Source: Tridacna crocea
Lineage: Eukaryota; Mollusca; Bivalvia; Cardiida; Cardiidae
Length of the DNA: 64,000 bases
Direction of reading: 5' to 3'
Assembly (NCBI GenBank): GCA_943736015.1
Contig: OX031071.1
Coordinates: 37,914,619-37,978,618, forward strand
Under the pieces are notes generated by a model. That model was not told where the DNA came from, ran no database searches, and was given only the letters and a program-made list of their open reading frames with translations. Shown piece after piece: positions 9,946-19,915 of the stretch; position 1 is the stretch's first letter; the number at the start of each line of letters is the position of its first letter. The position numbers were made by a program, and so were the translations under genes.

Positions 9946-10720
9946 TATTGGGTTAAGATTTCGAAATTAGGGGGTATGACAATATTGTTTCCAAACTAGA
10001 AGTAAAGTAATCAATTAAATGATGTTTTGCACCACAAAGGTATATCGTATTAAGATATCTGTGGAAATTTACTGTTTAAAGTCATTAAAAAGCTGAAAAG
10101 ACCGTCTGAAGTGACTCTTATAGGACAATGTCAAAAGGAACATTGCGTTGTGTCATGGGTTTTCGTGCTTTTTGCATCGAGCATTTTTTTGTGTGTGTTA
10201 ATATGGACAGGTTTTCCACATGCTCCGCTGTCTATGTAAACATCTTGGCGACTCATTTTCGGTTGTCGTGAAAATGAAACTACGGTATTCCAAGTAAAAG
10301 AGCTAGACATAGGTAATTCTTGCTTGATAGAAAGCACGTTAATTCTAGGAAATATTCTTGACGAAAAAATAGGCCGTAGACACCGGTCTACTAAATTTAT
10401 TTTTGGTTCGAGTTGGTTTTTCCACTGAAAATATTGACTACCGCGCATGCGCGATGGGCTTCCTGTAGAAATTGTCTCTAAATTGTCGCTTTTTCGACAG
10501 AATCACAAATTATGTACGCGATCTTTTTCGAGGAACGGCATTTTAGGCCGTTTTTTGTCACTTATGCCGAGCATTCAAACTGACACTCAACTTATTGTCT
10601 CGATTTTTGCACTAGACCATTCGGGCTAGCTGGACGAAGTCTCTACTAGTTAGCTAGAACCTATTCTTTGCTAGACAATGTCGTTCGGACGTGCCTTAAT
10701 GTCGAACCCTGTTGGGGACA
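9946..10720. repeat. Duplicated non-coding segment with NRF1-like palindrome
   Basis: It aligns closely to 58308-58982 plus 62066-62156. It contains the 12-bp palindrome CGCGCATGCGCG near 10442-10453, conserved in copy B. A minus-strand open frame of 105 codons (10131-10448) is interrupted by an early stop in copy B (after MSRQGI). It matches no family I recognise and is probably not coding. Confidence 0.55.
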
Positions 10721-12904
10721 TAGACATAGACATAGACATACTTTATTACGTATACATATACATGTATCTTGTAATATTATATATGATTTTACCATACCTG
10801 TGGTCATGTGATGTGTACAATAACAACCCCATAGAATATAACAAAAGCCAAGTTCTACCGTTTTACAAAAATACTAAGAAAAAAAGGAGATAGTACTTCT
10901 ACGATAATTAATGAGTAACCCAAACTTGTATAGTACATAGAGAGCACACCTTGAGGGGGTGGTCGCTGACCGTGAAATGGACACTATAATTTTCATTTTG
11001 AGCTTTACCATAGAAAATATCTGAAATAGCCCTTTACTCCATAGATACTCATTTCTACGCACTGCTTGTGGGAGCCCTTGGAAAACATGGTGGCAAAATG
11101 CGAAATTGCTCGTGACGAGCAATCTCACCTTCTGTCACAATGTTTTCTATTCTGTCTAAAGGTGTCACACACACACAAGAAGCGGCCACATCCCTGCTAT
11201 TATTATGGGTCATGTAGAGACACCATAGAAATGCCTTATGGGATAAAGGGATAATGGAACAGAATAAGGATAGGATGGAGAACGAGACATAAAATTGCTC
11301 GAAAATAGTGCTGAGCAAGACAAATACAATGCATAATATAAAACGACTTACAACATTCCGTTGCTAGCTTATAGGCACTAGTCAAATTACTCAATTTGGA
11401 ACAATGCATTTTTAAAAGTTTCGCAATGAAACATACAACTTAGAAAGGTACGTAATTTAAAACAGTGTGGGGCAGGACGAATAAAATGCGTAATATTTGA
11501 CATCTTGCAACGATCCGTTGCTAGTTTAGAGATACTAAAACTTACAAACTTCAGGACCTTGGGGACACTGTAGATCAAGACCAGACAGCACAAAATGTGC
11601 AGTCTGATCTAGGATCCACATTGCCAGATAAGATGTTTCCCGATTAGAATATCTTTGAAAAAAAAAAAAAAAAAAAAGTGGGATTGTTACTATCGTCTTG
11701 ACACGTTGATTTCACTTATTTATTTTGCAGGCCAAGGCTTATAGTATGTAAACGGGAAATAATTGATTGAACGTGTTTAACGCCGTTTTCAACATTATTT
11801 CAGTTATTACACATATGTATTCAACAATGACAATCTCTGTTTTGTAGCAAAGGTAATAAAACGGGAAAGGTTTAATAAGATTCTTACATTACTTGAATTA
11901 AGTAGCTGTAACAGCTTAAACATATTCGGTCGAACGCGGAAATATTTCCTTGTGTAGTTTTTACGAAGGTCACTATATGCTGGACAAATTAAAATAAAAT
12001 GGTACTCATCTTCAATCTCTCCAGAATTACATACTGTACAAACTCTATCAGACCTTTCAATTCTTTGTCTACCATACCTGCCTGATTCAATACGTAAATT
12101 GTGGGAGGAAATTCGAATTTTTGTAAGCGCGCTCCTGTTTTGTTTAGTGTTCAAAATTCTAATATAATTTTCTAATCCCCAATTTGGCTTGATATACTGA
12201 TAAAGAGACTTGAGAACCCGATTATTTTTTATATCCGATGACCATGTCTGTTTAAAGCAATCTAAAAGTCTTGTTTTAAATATAGAAATAAACTTAGTTT
12301 CATCAATGTTATTTTGGTAAAGCCAGTAGTCAGAAAAACCAAAGGTATCTAATAAAGTCTTGACCTTGTTTGCCCAATTATTTTTTGAACCTGATTTACA
12401 TCTTTCAAGAGAGTTTTGATAAATTCTTTTCAAGATGACATTATCAGTGTGAAGTAATTTTAACCAATACTTAAGGATAAGAACATATCTTTGTATATAT
12501 AACGGAAAACGCCCTAATTCACCATATATAGCTGCATTACTGGAATTCGATCTAACCCCAAGAATTTGCTTACTGAATTTTAGTTGAACGCGTTCTAGCT
12601 CCTTAGACTTTGAAAACCCCCAAATTGGACATCCAAAATTGAGAATCGAACCTACGAAAGCGTCAAAAAATTGAAGAGATATCTCAGGACATAATTCAAC
12701 TTTCTTAATGTTATACAATAAAGTATTCATGGCTTTAAGAGATTTACCAATAATGTATTGATTGTTTAAAACGAATGATCCAGTATAATTAAAAACTGTA
12801 CCCAAATAGTTTATATTGTCTACAACTTCAAGAGCTTGTCCATTGTAAAACCATTTCTCGGTCGGCAATATATGTCCTCTCTTACGAAAGACTACTATTT
12901 TAGT
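10721..12904 (-). mobile_element. 5'-truncated LINE insertion with microsatellite tail
   Basis: Sequences left (10720) and right (12905) of this block are contiguous at 62157 in duplication B, so the block arrived by insertion. The 3' end on the minus strand reads AATAAAGTATGTCTATGTC, a (TATGTC)n tail rather than poly-A. A short ACATA match at both junctions may be the target duplication. The coding relic is at 11807-12913. The 3' part (about 10900-11800) also holds other repeats, including a degraded palindromic MITE near 11037-11290 and the dispersed palindrome near 11569, so it is a nested structure. Confidence 0.75.
11569..11622. repeat. Dispersed GATCAGACTGCAC palindrome
   Basis: Reads TGTAGATCAAGACCAGACAG, a loop, then GTGCAGTCTGATCTAGGATC. 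Same hairpin family as 2351-2413. An A-run of about 19 follows at 11659. Confidence 0.6.
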
Positions 12905-12913
12905 TACATACAT
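11807..12913 (-). CDS. Non-LTR retrotransposon ORF2 C-terminal fragment (reverse transcriptase thumb to zinc knuckle)
   Basis: The 368-codon open frame begins TKIVVFRKRGHILPTEKW after a few flank-derived codons. It shows the motif INYLGTVFNYTG, then FVGSILNFGCPIWG and ELERVQLKFSKQILGVR, features of the C-terminal half of non-LTR (CR1/L2/jockey-like) ORF2 proteins. A CTVC...EDEYHFILIC arrangement forms the C-terminal CCHC-like knuckle. The endonuclease and reverse transcriptase catalytic core (YxDD) are missing, so the copy is 5'-truncated and dead on arrival. The first codons (MYV) belong to flanking DNA. The frame is open throughout, suggesting recent insertion. The exact clade is not resolved. 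Confidence 0.85.
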   Translation of the reverse strand: MYVTKIVVFRKRGHILPTEKWFYNGQALEVVDNINYLGTVFNYTGSFVLNNQYIIGKSLKAMNTLLYNIKKVELCPEISLQFFDAFVGSILNFGCPIWGFSKSKELERVQLKFSKQILGVRSNSSNAAIYGELGRFPLYIQRYVLILKYWLKLLHTDNVILKRIYQNSLERCKSGSKNNWANKVKTLLDTFGFSDYWLYQNNIDETKFISIFKTRLLDCFKQTWSSDIKNNRVLKSLYQYIKPNWGLENYIRILNTKQNRSALTKIRISSHNLRIESGRYGRQRIERSDRVCTVCNSGEIEDEYHFILICPAYSDLRKNYTRKYFRVRPNMFKLLQLLNSSNVRILLNLSRFITFATKQRLSLLNTYV

Positions 12914-14085
12914 GTAGATAACAGGAATGAGGACTCAAGAGATTAGGTATTTAAATAAATTTGATAAGGACTCTTAGATAAAGAGACAACATAAATGCTG
13001 ACTATAAAGAGATTAGGTACATCGACAGCCATGATGAAGACTGTAATGAGATTGGGTGCAGAGACAACAGAAATAAGAACTCTAATGAGACCCATAATAG
13101 AATGTATCTGAAATCTTATGGTTATATATATTTTGGCCCAGTTGAGTGCTGATTTGTTAAAAATTGTAGATGCTGGAGTGTAAATATAGTCAAATATAGC
13201 AAATTTTCTAATTCAAATAACTCCAGTCTTTCTGGTCCGATTACACCCATAATCGAACTCATCCGAAACCTTATGGCCCTACATATTTTGACCAAGTTTG
13301 GTGCTGATTGGTTCATATTTGTAGATGCTAGAGTGTAAACAAAGTGAAATATAGCAATATGTTGTTGTTGTCTCAGGTATTTTCCCACACTAGCACTGTG
13401 GCACTCCTTCTTTTGAAGGATATTTTTCTCGCGGTTGAGATTTTTTCAACAGGGTTGTGTTAATAATGTAACAGTCATCCTTCACCTTCAAACTTCTTTT
13501 TTTGTGACAACTATGTACAACTCGTACATGTGCTATGTTATTATACGCATATCTGACAGGCGCAGACTGGAGTAGAGAGAAAGAGTCGTATACAAGGAAA
13601 TCCGGGTACCACACCCTATAGCTCTTTTTCGAATAGATTTTCTTGGTTCTTTTACATGCTCAGTATATAGCACCGATACATGCGAGGCTACCTTTGGGTT
13701 TCTAACCAGTTCACCTCTTGTTGGGTGGGAGACACGAGGTGTCTCTGAAAAGCATCCTACCAGACCGAGATTCGAATCCCAGACCTTCGGATTGGTAGTC
13801 CAACGTGTTAATCACTAGGCCACCGACCCATCCAAAATATTTCTAATTCAAGGACAAATAACTCAGATGTTCTGGTCCGATTAAACCAATAATCGAACTG
13901 ATCTGAGATCTTATGGTCATATATATTTTGACCAAGTTTGGTGGTGATTGGTTGATATTTGTAGATGCTATCTAGAGTGTAAACAAAGAAATGTGAACGG
14001 ACGAACAGACGGAAGACGGACGCCGACGGATGGTGAGTGTTCACAATAGCTCACTCTGAGCACTTCGTGCTCAGGTCAGTTAAAA
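12905..14085 (+). mobile_element. Helitron-like tandem-core element, family h, copy A
   Basis: The units contain CTGGTCCGATTAxACCxATA, TTTTGACCAAGTTTGGT and TTTGTAGATGCTAGAGTGTA. The right terminus is AGACGGACGCCGACGGATGG, then the hairpin GAGCACTTCGTGCTC and a mutated CTAA (GTTAA). Copy B (62157-63915) keeps CTAA. A tRNA SINE interrupts it at about 13360-13832. The left end is not defined. Confidence 0.6.
13360..13832 (-). mobile_element. tRNA-derived SINE (second family), copy A
   Basis: The minus-strand head at about 13757-13830 reads GTGGCCTAGTGATTAACACG (box A region) and GGGATTCGAATCTCGG (box B). The body includes the GCTATATACTGAGCATG-type segment seen in related SINEs. The same insertion is present in copy B (about 63200-63662), so it predates the A/B duplication. 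Confidence 0.7.
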
Positions 14086-14189
14086 ACTTAGAAAATGACA
14101 CTTGCGACATTTTGGATTTTTACTAGATCTGGTCTATTTTTGTGTTTACTCTTTATGAGACAATTTCGAGTTTTAGCATTGAGCAAACT

Positions 14190-14300
14190 GAGGAATTCTG
14201 TTTGAAAACAGTGTAGAAAAGGAGAAAATGCAAGTTAACAGCAATGTGTCGTTTTCCCACTATGTTTTCTAGCCTATCATACAAATGTAGTAGGGTCACT
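14190..14300 (+). mobile_element. Decayed palindromic MITE fragment
   Basis: GAAAACAGTGTAGAAAAGGA with a decayed complement (CGTTTTCCCACTATGTTTTC) and TAGCCTATCATACA match the central part of the palindromic TTAA family. Termini are absent. Confidence 0.5.
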
Positions 14301-14860
14301 TTTAATATGACATGCCTATTTGGTCAGTCTGCATTTAATACTGAAACAAATTGACCTGAAATTGACCTTTATGCAAAGAATAATTAAAACGTGAATACTT
14401 AAATTATCGGTTGTAATCGGACCGTGCGGAAATTCTGTTAACTGTAAATGTCGGGTTTGACCCTTATTGCGCTATATAGTCAAAATCAAAAAGCTTTTGC
14501 GGATGGCATAGATCAAGATCAGGCTGCACAGAAAGCGCATCTTAGATCTATGTCTCTCGCCACCTATTACCAGTTTAAACCAACAAAATAATGTTCATTT
14601 CAGACATTTTAAGTATCTTTTGAAGACACTACAGATCTCCTGGCCTCATAAAGAGTACAAAAACGTGCACATAGTTCAGCATGCAGACGACATTAGTTGA
14701 AGCTAAGTTCGGACAATGATTCAAGCGTGTAATATATGGCAATAGAGGTCATTTATTTCATGTCAATTTGTTCGACTAATTATACCTATGTTCCACTTGA
14801 TCGACCATTTCCCTCCAATCAATCACATGACCTTTTAAAATTTTCATTCCCGCTTCAGTC
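14301..14860. other. Unassigned, with one decayed palindrome
   Basis: Only the decayed GATCAGGCTGCACAG palindrome near 14505-14560 is recognised. No coding signal was seen. Confidence 0.3.
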
Positions 14861-15149
14861 TGTCAGTTGTTTCCTTGGAAAACATAGTTTGATCACTTGA
14901 TTACAAATTATTGTGGAAAAAAGGAAAGGATTTGATGTAAGTTGCCATTTTGCGATGATTTTCTCATAGTTCTCAAGTCTTACTTTTTTGCTGAAGGTTT
15001 CGTAAGTCTTTTAATTGTTTGACCAATTTACCCTTTACAGTTGTTCTCATCCTTCTTTCCCAGAGTATTTCCGTTTTGTATTTTGAACAGTATGGCACTT
15101 CTCCTTGTAAAGTCTAGCTTCTTACCTTCCACTAGCTTGCACATCTTTT

Positions 15150-15182
15150 ATTAATATTTTCAGCACTTGCAGTCACATTGAC

Positions 15183-15213
<31 letters not shown>

Positions 15214-15268
15214 GATCAGACTTACGTGAAACAGTGTGGAATGTGAACTCACCCAGTTCCTCAAATTG
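15150..15268 (+). other. Candidate 5' non-coding exon upstream of the TRIM-like gene
   Basis: A stretch with no repeat match in the window ends at TCAAATTG|GTAAGA, a strong donor consensus. It contains GAGAGAGAGAGAGACAGACA microsatellite sequence. The next good acceptor on this strand that precedes a coding exon is at 19891-19892. The pairing is inference. The donor could be fortuitous. Confidence 0.25.
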
Positions 15269-15589
15269 GTAAGAACATGTTCTTGTTGTTATTTTGTAAT
15301 TAGAAGTTCTTTGATTTAACATTAGTCATTTTTCCGTAGATTAAACTTACCTTGTGATAAGATTAGTTAGCATAAGAGCTTTGTTTACTATTTGTATTGT
15401 TTATAATCATAACCATGTTTTGTATTGCTTGATTTGTTTGCTTAGCTAAGGATAAAGGATTTGTATGTCAGTAACTGACATATTAATCCTTTACAGCCTT
15501 AAACTACACTGCATAAAAGTGACTGAAATTACTCATTCATTATTCTTTTGTTATATTTAACTTTTGCTGCATTGTTTTATTTAGTGTCG

Positions 15590-15975
15590 TTTTTGGTGGT
15601 ATTTGTCGAAGACAATACCACTATGAGTTCAAGATTGAATTTTGATAACCATGTATCTTATTTTGTGCAAAGCCAAAGGAAATGAACCGTGTTAAACTCT
15701 TTTTTTCTCAGGCAAATGAGTTTTTCGGTAGCACTCAGATATGCAATTTGAAATGGCATATTAAGATACACTGGGCGAGGCCATCGATCGTTGGGATACT
15801 TACTTTTTATTGAAAATAGCTTTTATCGCTCATAGCCTTTTATTGGCGCAATGATACAAATTTGACTACTTTTTTGTTCCAAACCAATTCGTTCCATGGC
15901 TTGTTCGTCCTATGATTGCGCGCTTCTCCATGTGATTGCTCATGAATATTTATAGAGCGAAGTAATTAGTTGTAA
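15590..15975 (+). repeat. Dispersed paired repeat with perfect hairpin, copy 1 (empty site)
   Basis: It aligns closely with 39757-39828 joined to 40351-40660. Near its left end is the hairpin arm GTGGTATT...TGTC, loop GAA, arm GACAATACCAC. Shared blocks include GTTCAAGATTGAATTTTGAT, GAAATGGCATATTAA and AACCAATTCGTTCCATGGCT. This copy lacks the 522-bp insertion seen in the other, so it shows the pre-insertion TATTTTGT target. Confidence 0.75.
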
Positions 15976-16420
15976 TGTTGGAAATTAAATGTAAAAGGCT
16001 AAAGATATTTCAAAATTATAGATTTAATGAGCACTCTCCCTTCAACCGAAAAGTTATACATTTACTTAGTGGGTTGACTTTTATGCCAATATTTGAACAA
16101 TTTGTCTCTTTCTTTCAAACTGTTAATTCCACACAATGGGTTTCCTTGACAAATACCACTTCAGCGTTCTCAACGCTTTGATTATATAACTTTTTCAGGG
16201 TAGAGATGTTCGGACTCTGAAGTAAAGTGATTAAAAGATAGAAAGAAACTTTAATGTACATGTATCACTTTCCTTGAGTTCCCCAAAAATTAAGAACCCA
16301 CCCATATCAACTTTAAAGGGAAGGAAACGACCCTGCAACACAAATTCTGTCATTTTAGCCTGAATTAAATTGCAGTCTGCAAATCCCTTGGATTTGGACA
16401 AGTCTAGCGTTTTCGTGTGA
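15976..16420. other. Unassigned sequence
   Basis: A 68-codon open frame (15975-16181 +) has no recognisable features. Nothing else was supported here. Confidence 0.3.
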
Positions 16421-16569
16421 GTTGAAACTAAAATTCCAAAGCGTTTGAAAGTGGTGCTTTTTCAAGCCGCAAACAGCCGGGATATTCCGGCACAATCTAT
16501 GCTGGAACTACTTTAACCCAAACGCTTTAGAGTGCATTCAACCCAAATGCTGTGGAGTTTTAGTATTAC
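16421..16569. mobile_element. Small MITE related to 39829-40350
   Basis: The left end GTTGAAACTAAAATTCCAAA and the complement of the right end (GTAATACTAAAACTCCACAG) form imperfect inverted repeats sharing ACTAAAAxTCCAxAGC. The ends resemble those of the 522-bp insertion at 39829-40350. Confidence 0.45.
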
Positions 16570-16709
16570 GCTGTAGATAACATCCCTGTCAAAAATAATA
16601 AGATCTAGGAAATAAAACGAGTCTTGGCATAATCGATTCGGCTTTTTATTAGATGATTATCCTGTCAACACAGTCTGCGATAAACAAAAATTGGAAGTGA
16701 TCAGGTAAA

Positions 16710-17231
16710 GCAAGGCTGACACTTACACGATTCTGTGACACGCATTGGCACGACTCGAGTCGTGCCAGTGCGCAAACTAGTCGTAAACTGGCGTGAAGTG
16801 TGCGTAAACACGTCGTGACTGCGTGCCATGTCGGGACAAAAATTTTGAAATGTTCAAAATTTTGGTCACGACAAAATTTCGCGACCGGGTCGTGAACTAT
16901 GCGCAAACTGTTCGTGAAATCGTCGGGACGATGCGGGACGATGCGTGCCAGTGCGCGCCATGCCACGACTGTCACGAATAGTTCACGAACAGCTCACGTC
17001 GAGTTCACGAATATTTCACGACATGTTCACGAGCAGTTGACGACTACTGCGCGACAGTGGCGCTCGCGTCGGTGCGGGGGTATATGTAGGCCTCCTGAAC
17101 ACTGCTCGCCATTCCAGAGATCGCCAGCGAAAAAACATCACAGAGACAAGAGCCTCCCAGTTCGTGCCCCAAAATGGCACGACTTGCCACGACAAAATCG
17201 TGGCCAAAAGTCGTGCAAGTGTCAGCCTTGC
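16710..17231. mobile_element. CpG-rich MITE with 21-bp inverted ends
   Basis: The ends GCAAGGCTGACACTTACACG(A) and, as complement, GCAAGGCTGACACTTGCACG(A) match at 20 of 21 positions. A TAA triplet on each side may be the target duplication, which would suit a PIF/Harbinger-type origin, but this is not proven. The interior is far richer in CG than the surroundings and is packed with short TCGTGA/TCACGA motifs in both orientations. The duplicate segment at 190-2420 lacks it. Open frames on both strands inside are a by-product of composition. Confidence 0.8.
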
Positions 17232-17717
17232 ATAATTTTGACTTAAACAATAGAATATAGGCTTGAAAGGTTCTGCACAAATTATGGATTTTCCAAACCC
17301 GGAAGTAAATTGAATGAAATAAATATGCTGCTGATAAATTGGAAAAAAAATGATAAGTTCTAAATCAATTTTTTATCTGAACAAGATATAGAATGCACTA
17401 AAATTAGCCTTAAACGGTAACTAAGGTATTTATTTATCCATAAGGGATAATGCTAATGATTTTCTGGTCATTTCGTACCCAGGTTGTTTGGTACCTTAGG
17501 TTTTGTTACTTCGTTACTCTACAGATAACGTTACATGTATGTGGCTTGATGTATTAAAGAATAGGAGCAAGATTTGAAGAATACCACACAAGCCTCATAG
17601 AAATAGTGTCCACAATGTTTTCTTCCCAGCCCGAAACATATTTTAATTTTTGAGTTAGGTTTATTATGCTGTATTTTGCCATCTGTAGCTGTTTTCAAGG
17701 TAGACAATTTTAATTTA

Positions 17718-18255
17718 TTAGCATGCCTAAGCATGAGCTTTTGTGATTGTGCTGTGTCCTTCATTTCATCGTCAGTCGTCAACTTTTACCTTGCGTACGG
17801 TAACGCCTTAGAGGCTACATTTTCGATCTGATATTCATTAAACTTGGTCAGAATGTTTGTCACGATAAAATCTCAGATGAAACCAAAATGGGTCAAGTAG
17901 GGTAAAAATTTAGGCCACCAGGTCAAATCTTAGAAAAACCTTGTGTACGCTTTAGAGGCCACATTTTCAGTCCAAGACTTTTGAAAGACGGTCAGGATGT
18001 TTGTCTTGATGATATCTCGGATGAGCTCGATAATGGGCCATGTGGAGTCTAAAGCTAAGTCAAATCTTAGGAAAATCTTTTGTACTCTTTCAAGGCCACA
18101 TTTTCAGTCCAAAACTCTGCTCTAAAGGACACATTTTCAGTTTGATACTCTTGAAACTTGATCAGAATATATGTCTCGATGATACTTTGAATGAGTTTGA
18201 AAATGGGTCATATAACTATGTCACCTGGTCAAATCTTAAAAAATTCTTCATAGTT
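17718..18255 (-). mobile_element. Helitron-like tandem-core element, family d, copy 2
   Basis: Counterpart of 1433-1965 within the duplicated segment, with a decayed left hairpin (TTAGCATGCCTAAGCATGAG) and diverged CCTTGTGTACGCTTTAGAGG units. Confidence 0.5.
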
Positions 18256-18644
18256 CGAAACTTCAAAAATCATTTATTTTTCATTGACTTTGTCACATTT
18301 ATGGGAGATTGAGTGTGTAGTGTTATAAGGCTAAAATCTACAATGTAAGAAGCAAGATACAAAGCTCAAAATTAATATCTATCTTTAAATTGTAAATCCT
18401 GGAGATAAGAACTTTGAATTTCAATTTTAACCGCAACAATTAAAAGTTTTAGCTTTGATAATTTAGAAGAGAATTCAAGGCTGATGTCATTGCTCTCTCT
18501 AGATGTAATTGTCATTGATGTCTTGATGTCTTGAAGAAAAACCTGATACATTCTAATACGACGTACCTCTGTTTTCTAATATATGTATTATGTACCCCTG
18601 ACTTTAAACCTTAAAGTGCTGAACCCCATTAGAGTTGTTTTTGT

Positions 18645-18709
18645 GGATAGTGTAGATCAAGATCAGACAGCACATAACTCACAGTCTGATCTTAGATCTA
18701 CTCTATCCA
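18645..18709. repeat. Dispersed GATCAGACTGCAC palindrome
   Basis: Arms GGATAGTGTAGATCAAGATC and GATCTTAGATCTACTCTATCC (one base short of perfect). This is the longest inverted arm pair of the family in the window. Confidence 0.7.
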
Positions 18710-18980
18710 CAACTTTGTAACATACTCTGGCCCAAAGAATCTAGAAATACCAATATTTGGGCAGTTTTGACTTCCAGAAAATGTCCATTTCATTAATTTG
18801 ATATTTTAAGAATTAATGAGGATATTTCATGCAAACTTGGGTAAGCCGTAAACTATCTAGAGGGATACACAAACCAGAAAGAAAGATATCCCTCAAATTA
18901 TTATTGATGTGTTGTAAACTTTTGAAATTAGACTTTTCAATACTTCGTTGCGTTCTCATCCCTTTCGCTGCTTATGTTTC

Positions 18981-19187
18981 TTAACATTTCATAAAACATT
19001 CCTCCATTTTTACGACCTATAAGTAGAAGCCCTCTGGAAACACTGTGAGAAAAGGAGAAAATAATGTCAGCAATGTTTTATATTCTTCTAAAGTTAAATT
19101 TCAATGTTTGAGTCACATTTATTTTGTCGTCTGCAAATGCTTTCAATTTGGACAAGTCTAAAATTTTACTGATTGGTAAAGAGCTAA
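18981..19187 (+). mobile_element. Palindromic TTAA MITE, decayed
   Basis: Begins TTAACATTTCATAAAACATT, keeps AACACTGTGAGAAAAGGAGA and the right half TTTCAATTTGGACAAGTCTA, and ends GGTAAAGAGCTAA. Confidence 0.65.
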
Positions 19188-19195
19188 CATTGTAC

Positions 19196-19411
19196 TAAAT
19201 TACAAAATTTAGACTTGCCCAGTTTGAAAGCACTAGTGGCAAATAACTTGAATTTGGATAACATTGTAAGATTTGTCTCTGTACGGGCAGAGAATGTTGA
19301 AGGAAAAGAAGAAATTTATTGTTAAGAGCATTTTCTCATTTTCCTGCAATGTTTTCAAAAGTTGTTTTCTTTAGGACTATGAGAACACAGGATTGTATAG
19401 TAAAAAGTTAA
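19196..19411 (-). mobile_element. Palindromic TTAA MITE, decayed, opposite orientation
   Basis: Starts AAATTTAGACTTGCCCAGTT, has a decayed hairpin near 19280-19360, and ends GTAAAAAGTTAA at 19411. It sits about 9 bp from the preceding copy. Confidence 0.6.
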
Positions 19412-19647
19412 TTTCTTACTCCTTCAACCTTTTTTCAGACTATCCTTAAAATATTATCAACTGTATAGCAATGTGTATCAAGGGATACTAGATACATTGT
19501 AATAGTTTAGTGACAGTGAAACATTGTGGGAAAAGAATGATTTTTTTTTGGCAGCAAGCAAAATGTTCTGTTCTACATAATGGAACATCCTTTAGCACAG
19601 TGGGATAAAAAAAACATGTTTATGAAATAATTAGAAAGTTAGTATGT

Positions 19648-19868
19648 TTAACCCTTGACCAAAATATAAAATTTTAGACTGATCCAAATTCAAAGCAGTT
19701 GAGGACTGCACTTTCAATTTGGATGTTAGAACTGTCTTTGATATGATGGAAAACATTGTGAGAAAGGGAAAAAATCTAATTACATGTACCTGTATTTCCT
19801 GCTTTTCCCACAACGTTTTCATTTTTTTTATTATTGGTAAATCTGAAGGTTATGTGGTAAATGGTTTA
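19648..19868 (-). mobile_element. Palindromic TTAA MITE abutting the TRIM exon
   Basis: Begins TTAACCCTTGACCAAAATAT and ends TATGTGGTAAATGGTTTA at 19868. The hairpin is decayed (GGAAAACATTGTGAGAAAGG and CTTTTCCCACAACGTTTTC). Its right end supplies the first in-frame ATG of the downstream open frame and lies about 22 bp before the predicted splice acceptor. Confidence 0.7.
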
Positions 19869-19870
19869 TG

Positions 19871-19892
19871 TTTGTTTCTTTTCTATTTATAG
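19871..19892 (+). other. Predicted splice acceptor of the TRIM-like exon
   Basis: A pyrimidine-rich run TTTGTTTCTTTTCTATTTAT precedes AG at 19891-19892. This is a good acceptor and implies at least one upstream exon. It explains why the open frame extends upstream of the likely start. Confidence 0.6.
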
Positions 19893-19915
19893 ACTGTCAC
19901 CTTACACCTGGCATT

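Larger units (their letters stand above)
16640..18715. repeat. Diverged duplicated segment, copy 2
   Basis: Counterpart of 190-2420. It carries the extra CpG-rich element 16710-17231 and lacks or has shortened several blocks, including the MITE relic and part of the middle. It ends with the palindrome 18645-18709, matching 2351-2413. Confidence 0.8.

Noticed and set aside
10131..10448. 105-codon minus-strand frame shared with 58595-58807
   Set aside because: Sequence identity reflects the segment duplication. Copy B stops early and no domain is recognisable.
16649..17280. Several overlapping frames of 63-115 codons on both strands
   Set aside because: They lie in the CpG-rich MITE, where stop codons are rare because of composition.
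19868..19915. Upstream Met as the TRIM start
   Set aside because: It lies at the MITE end and before the predicted acceptor. The next 16 residues show no conserved character.
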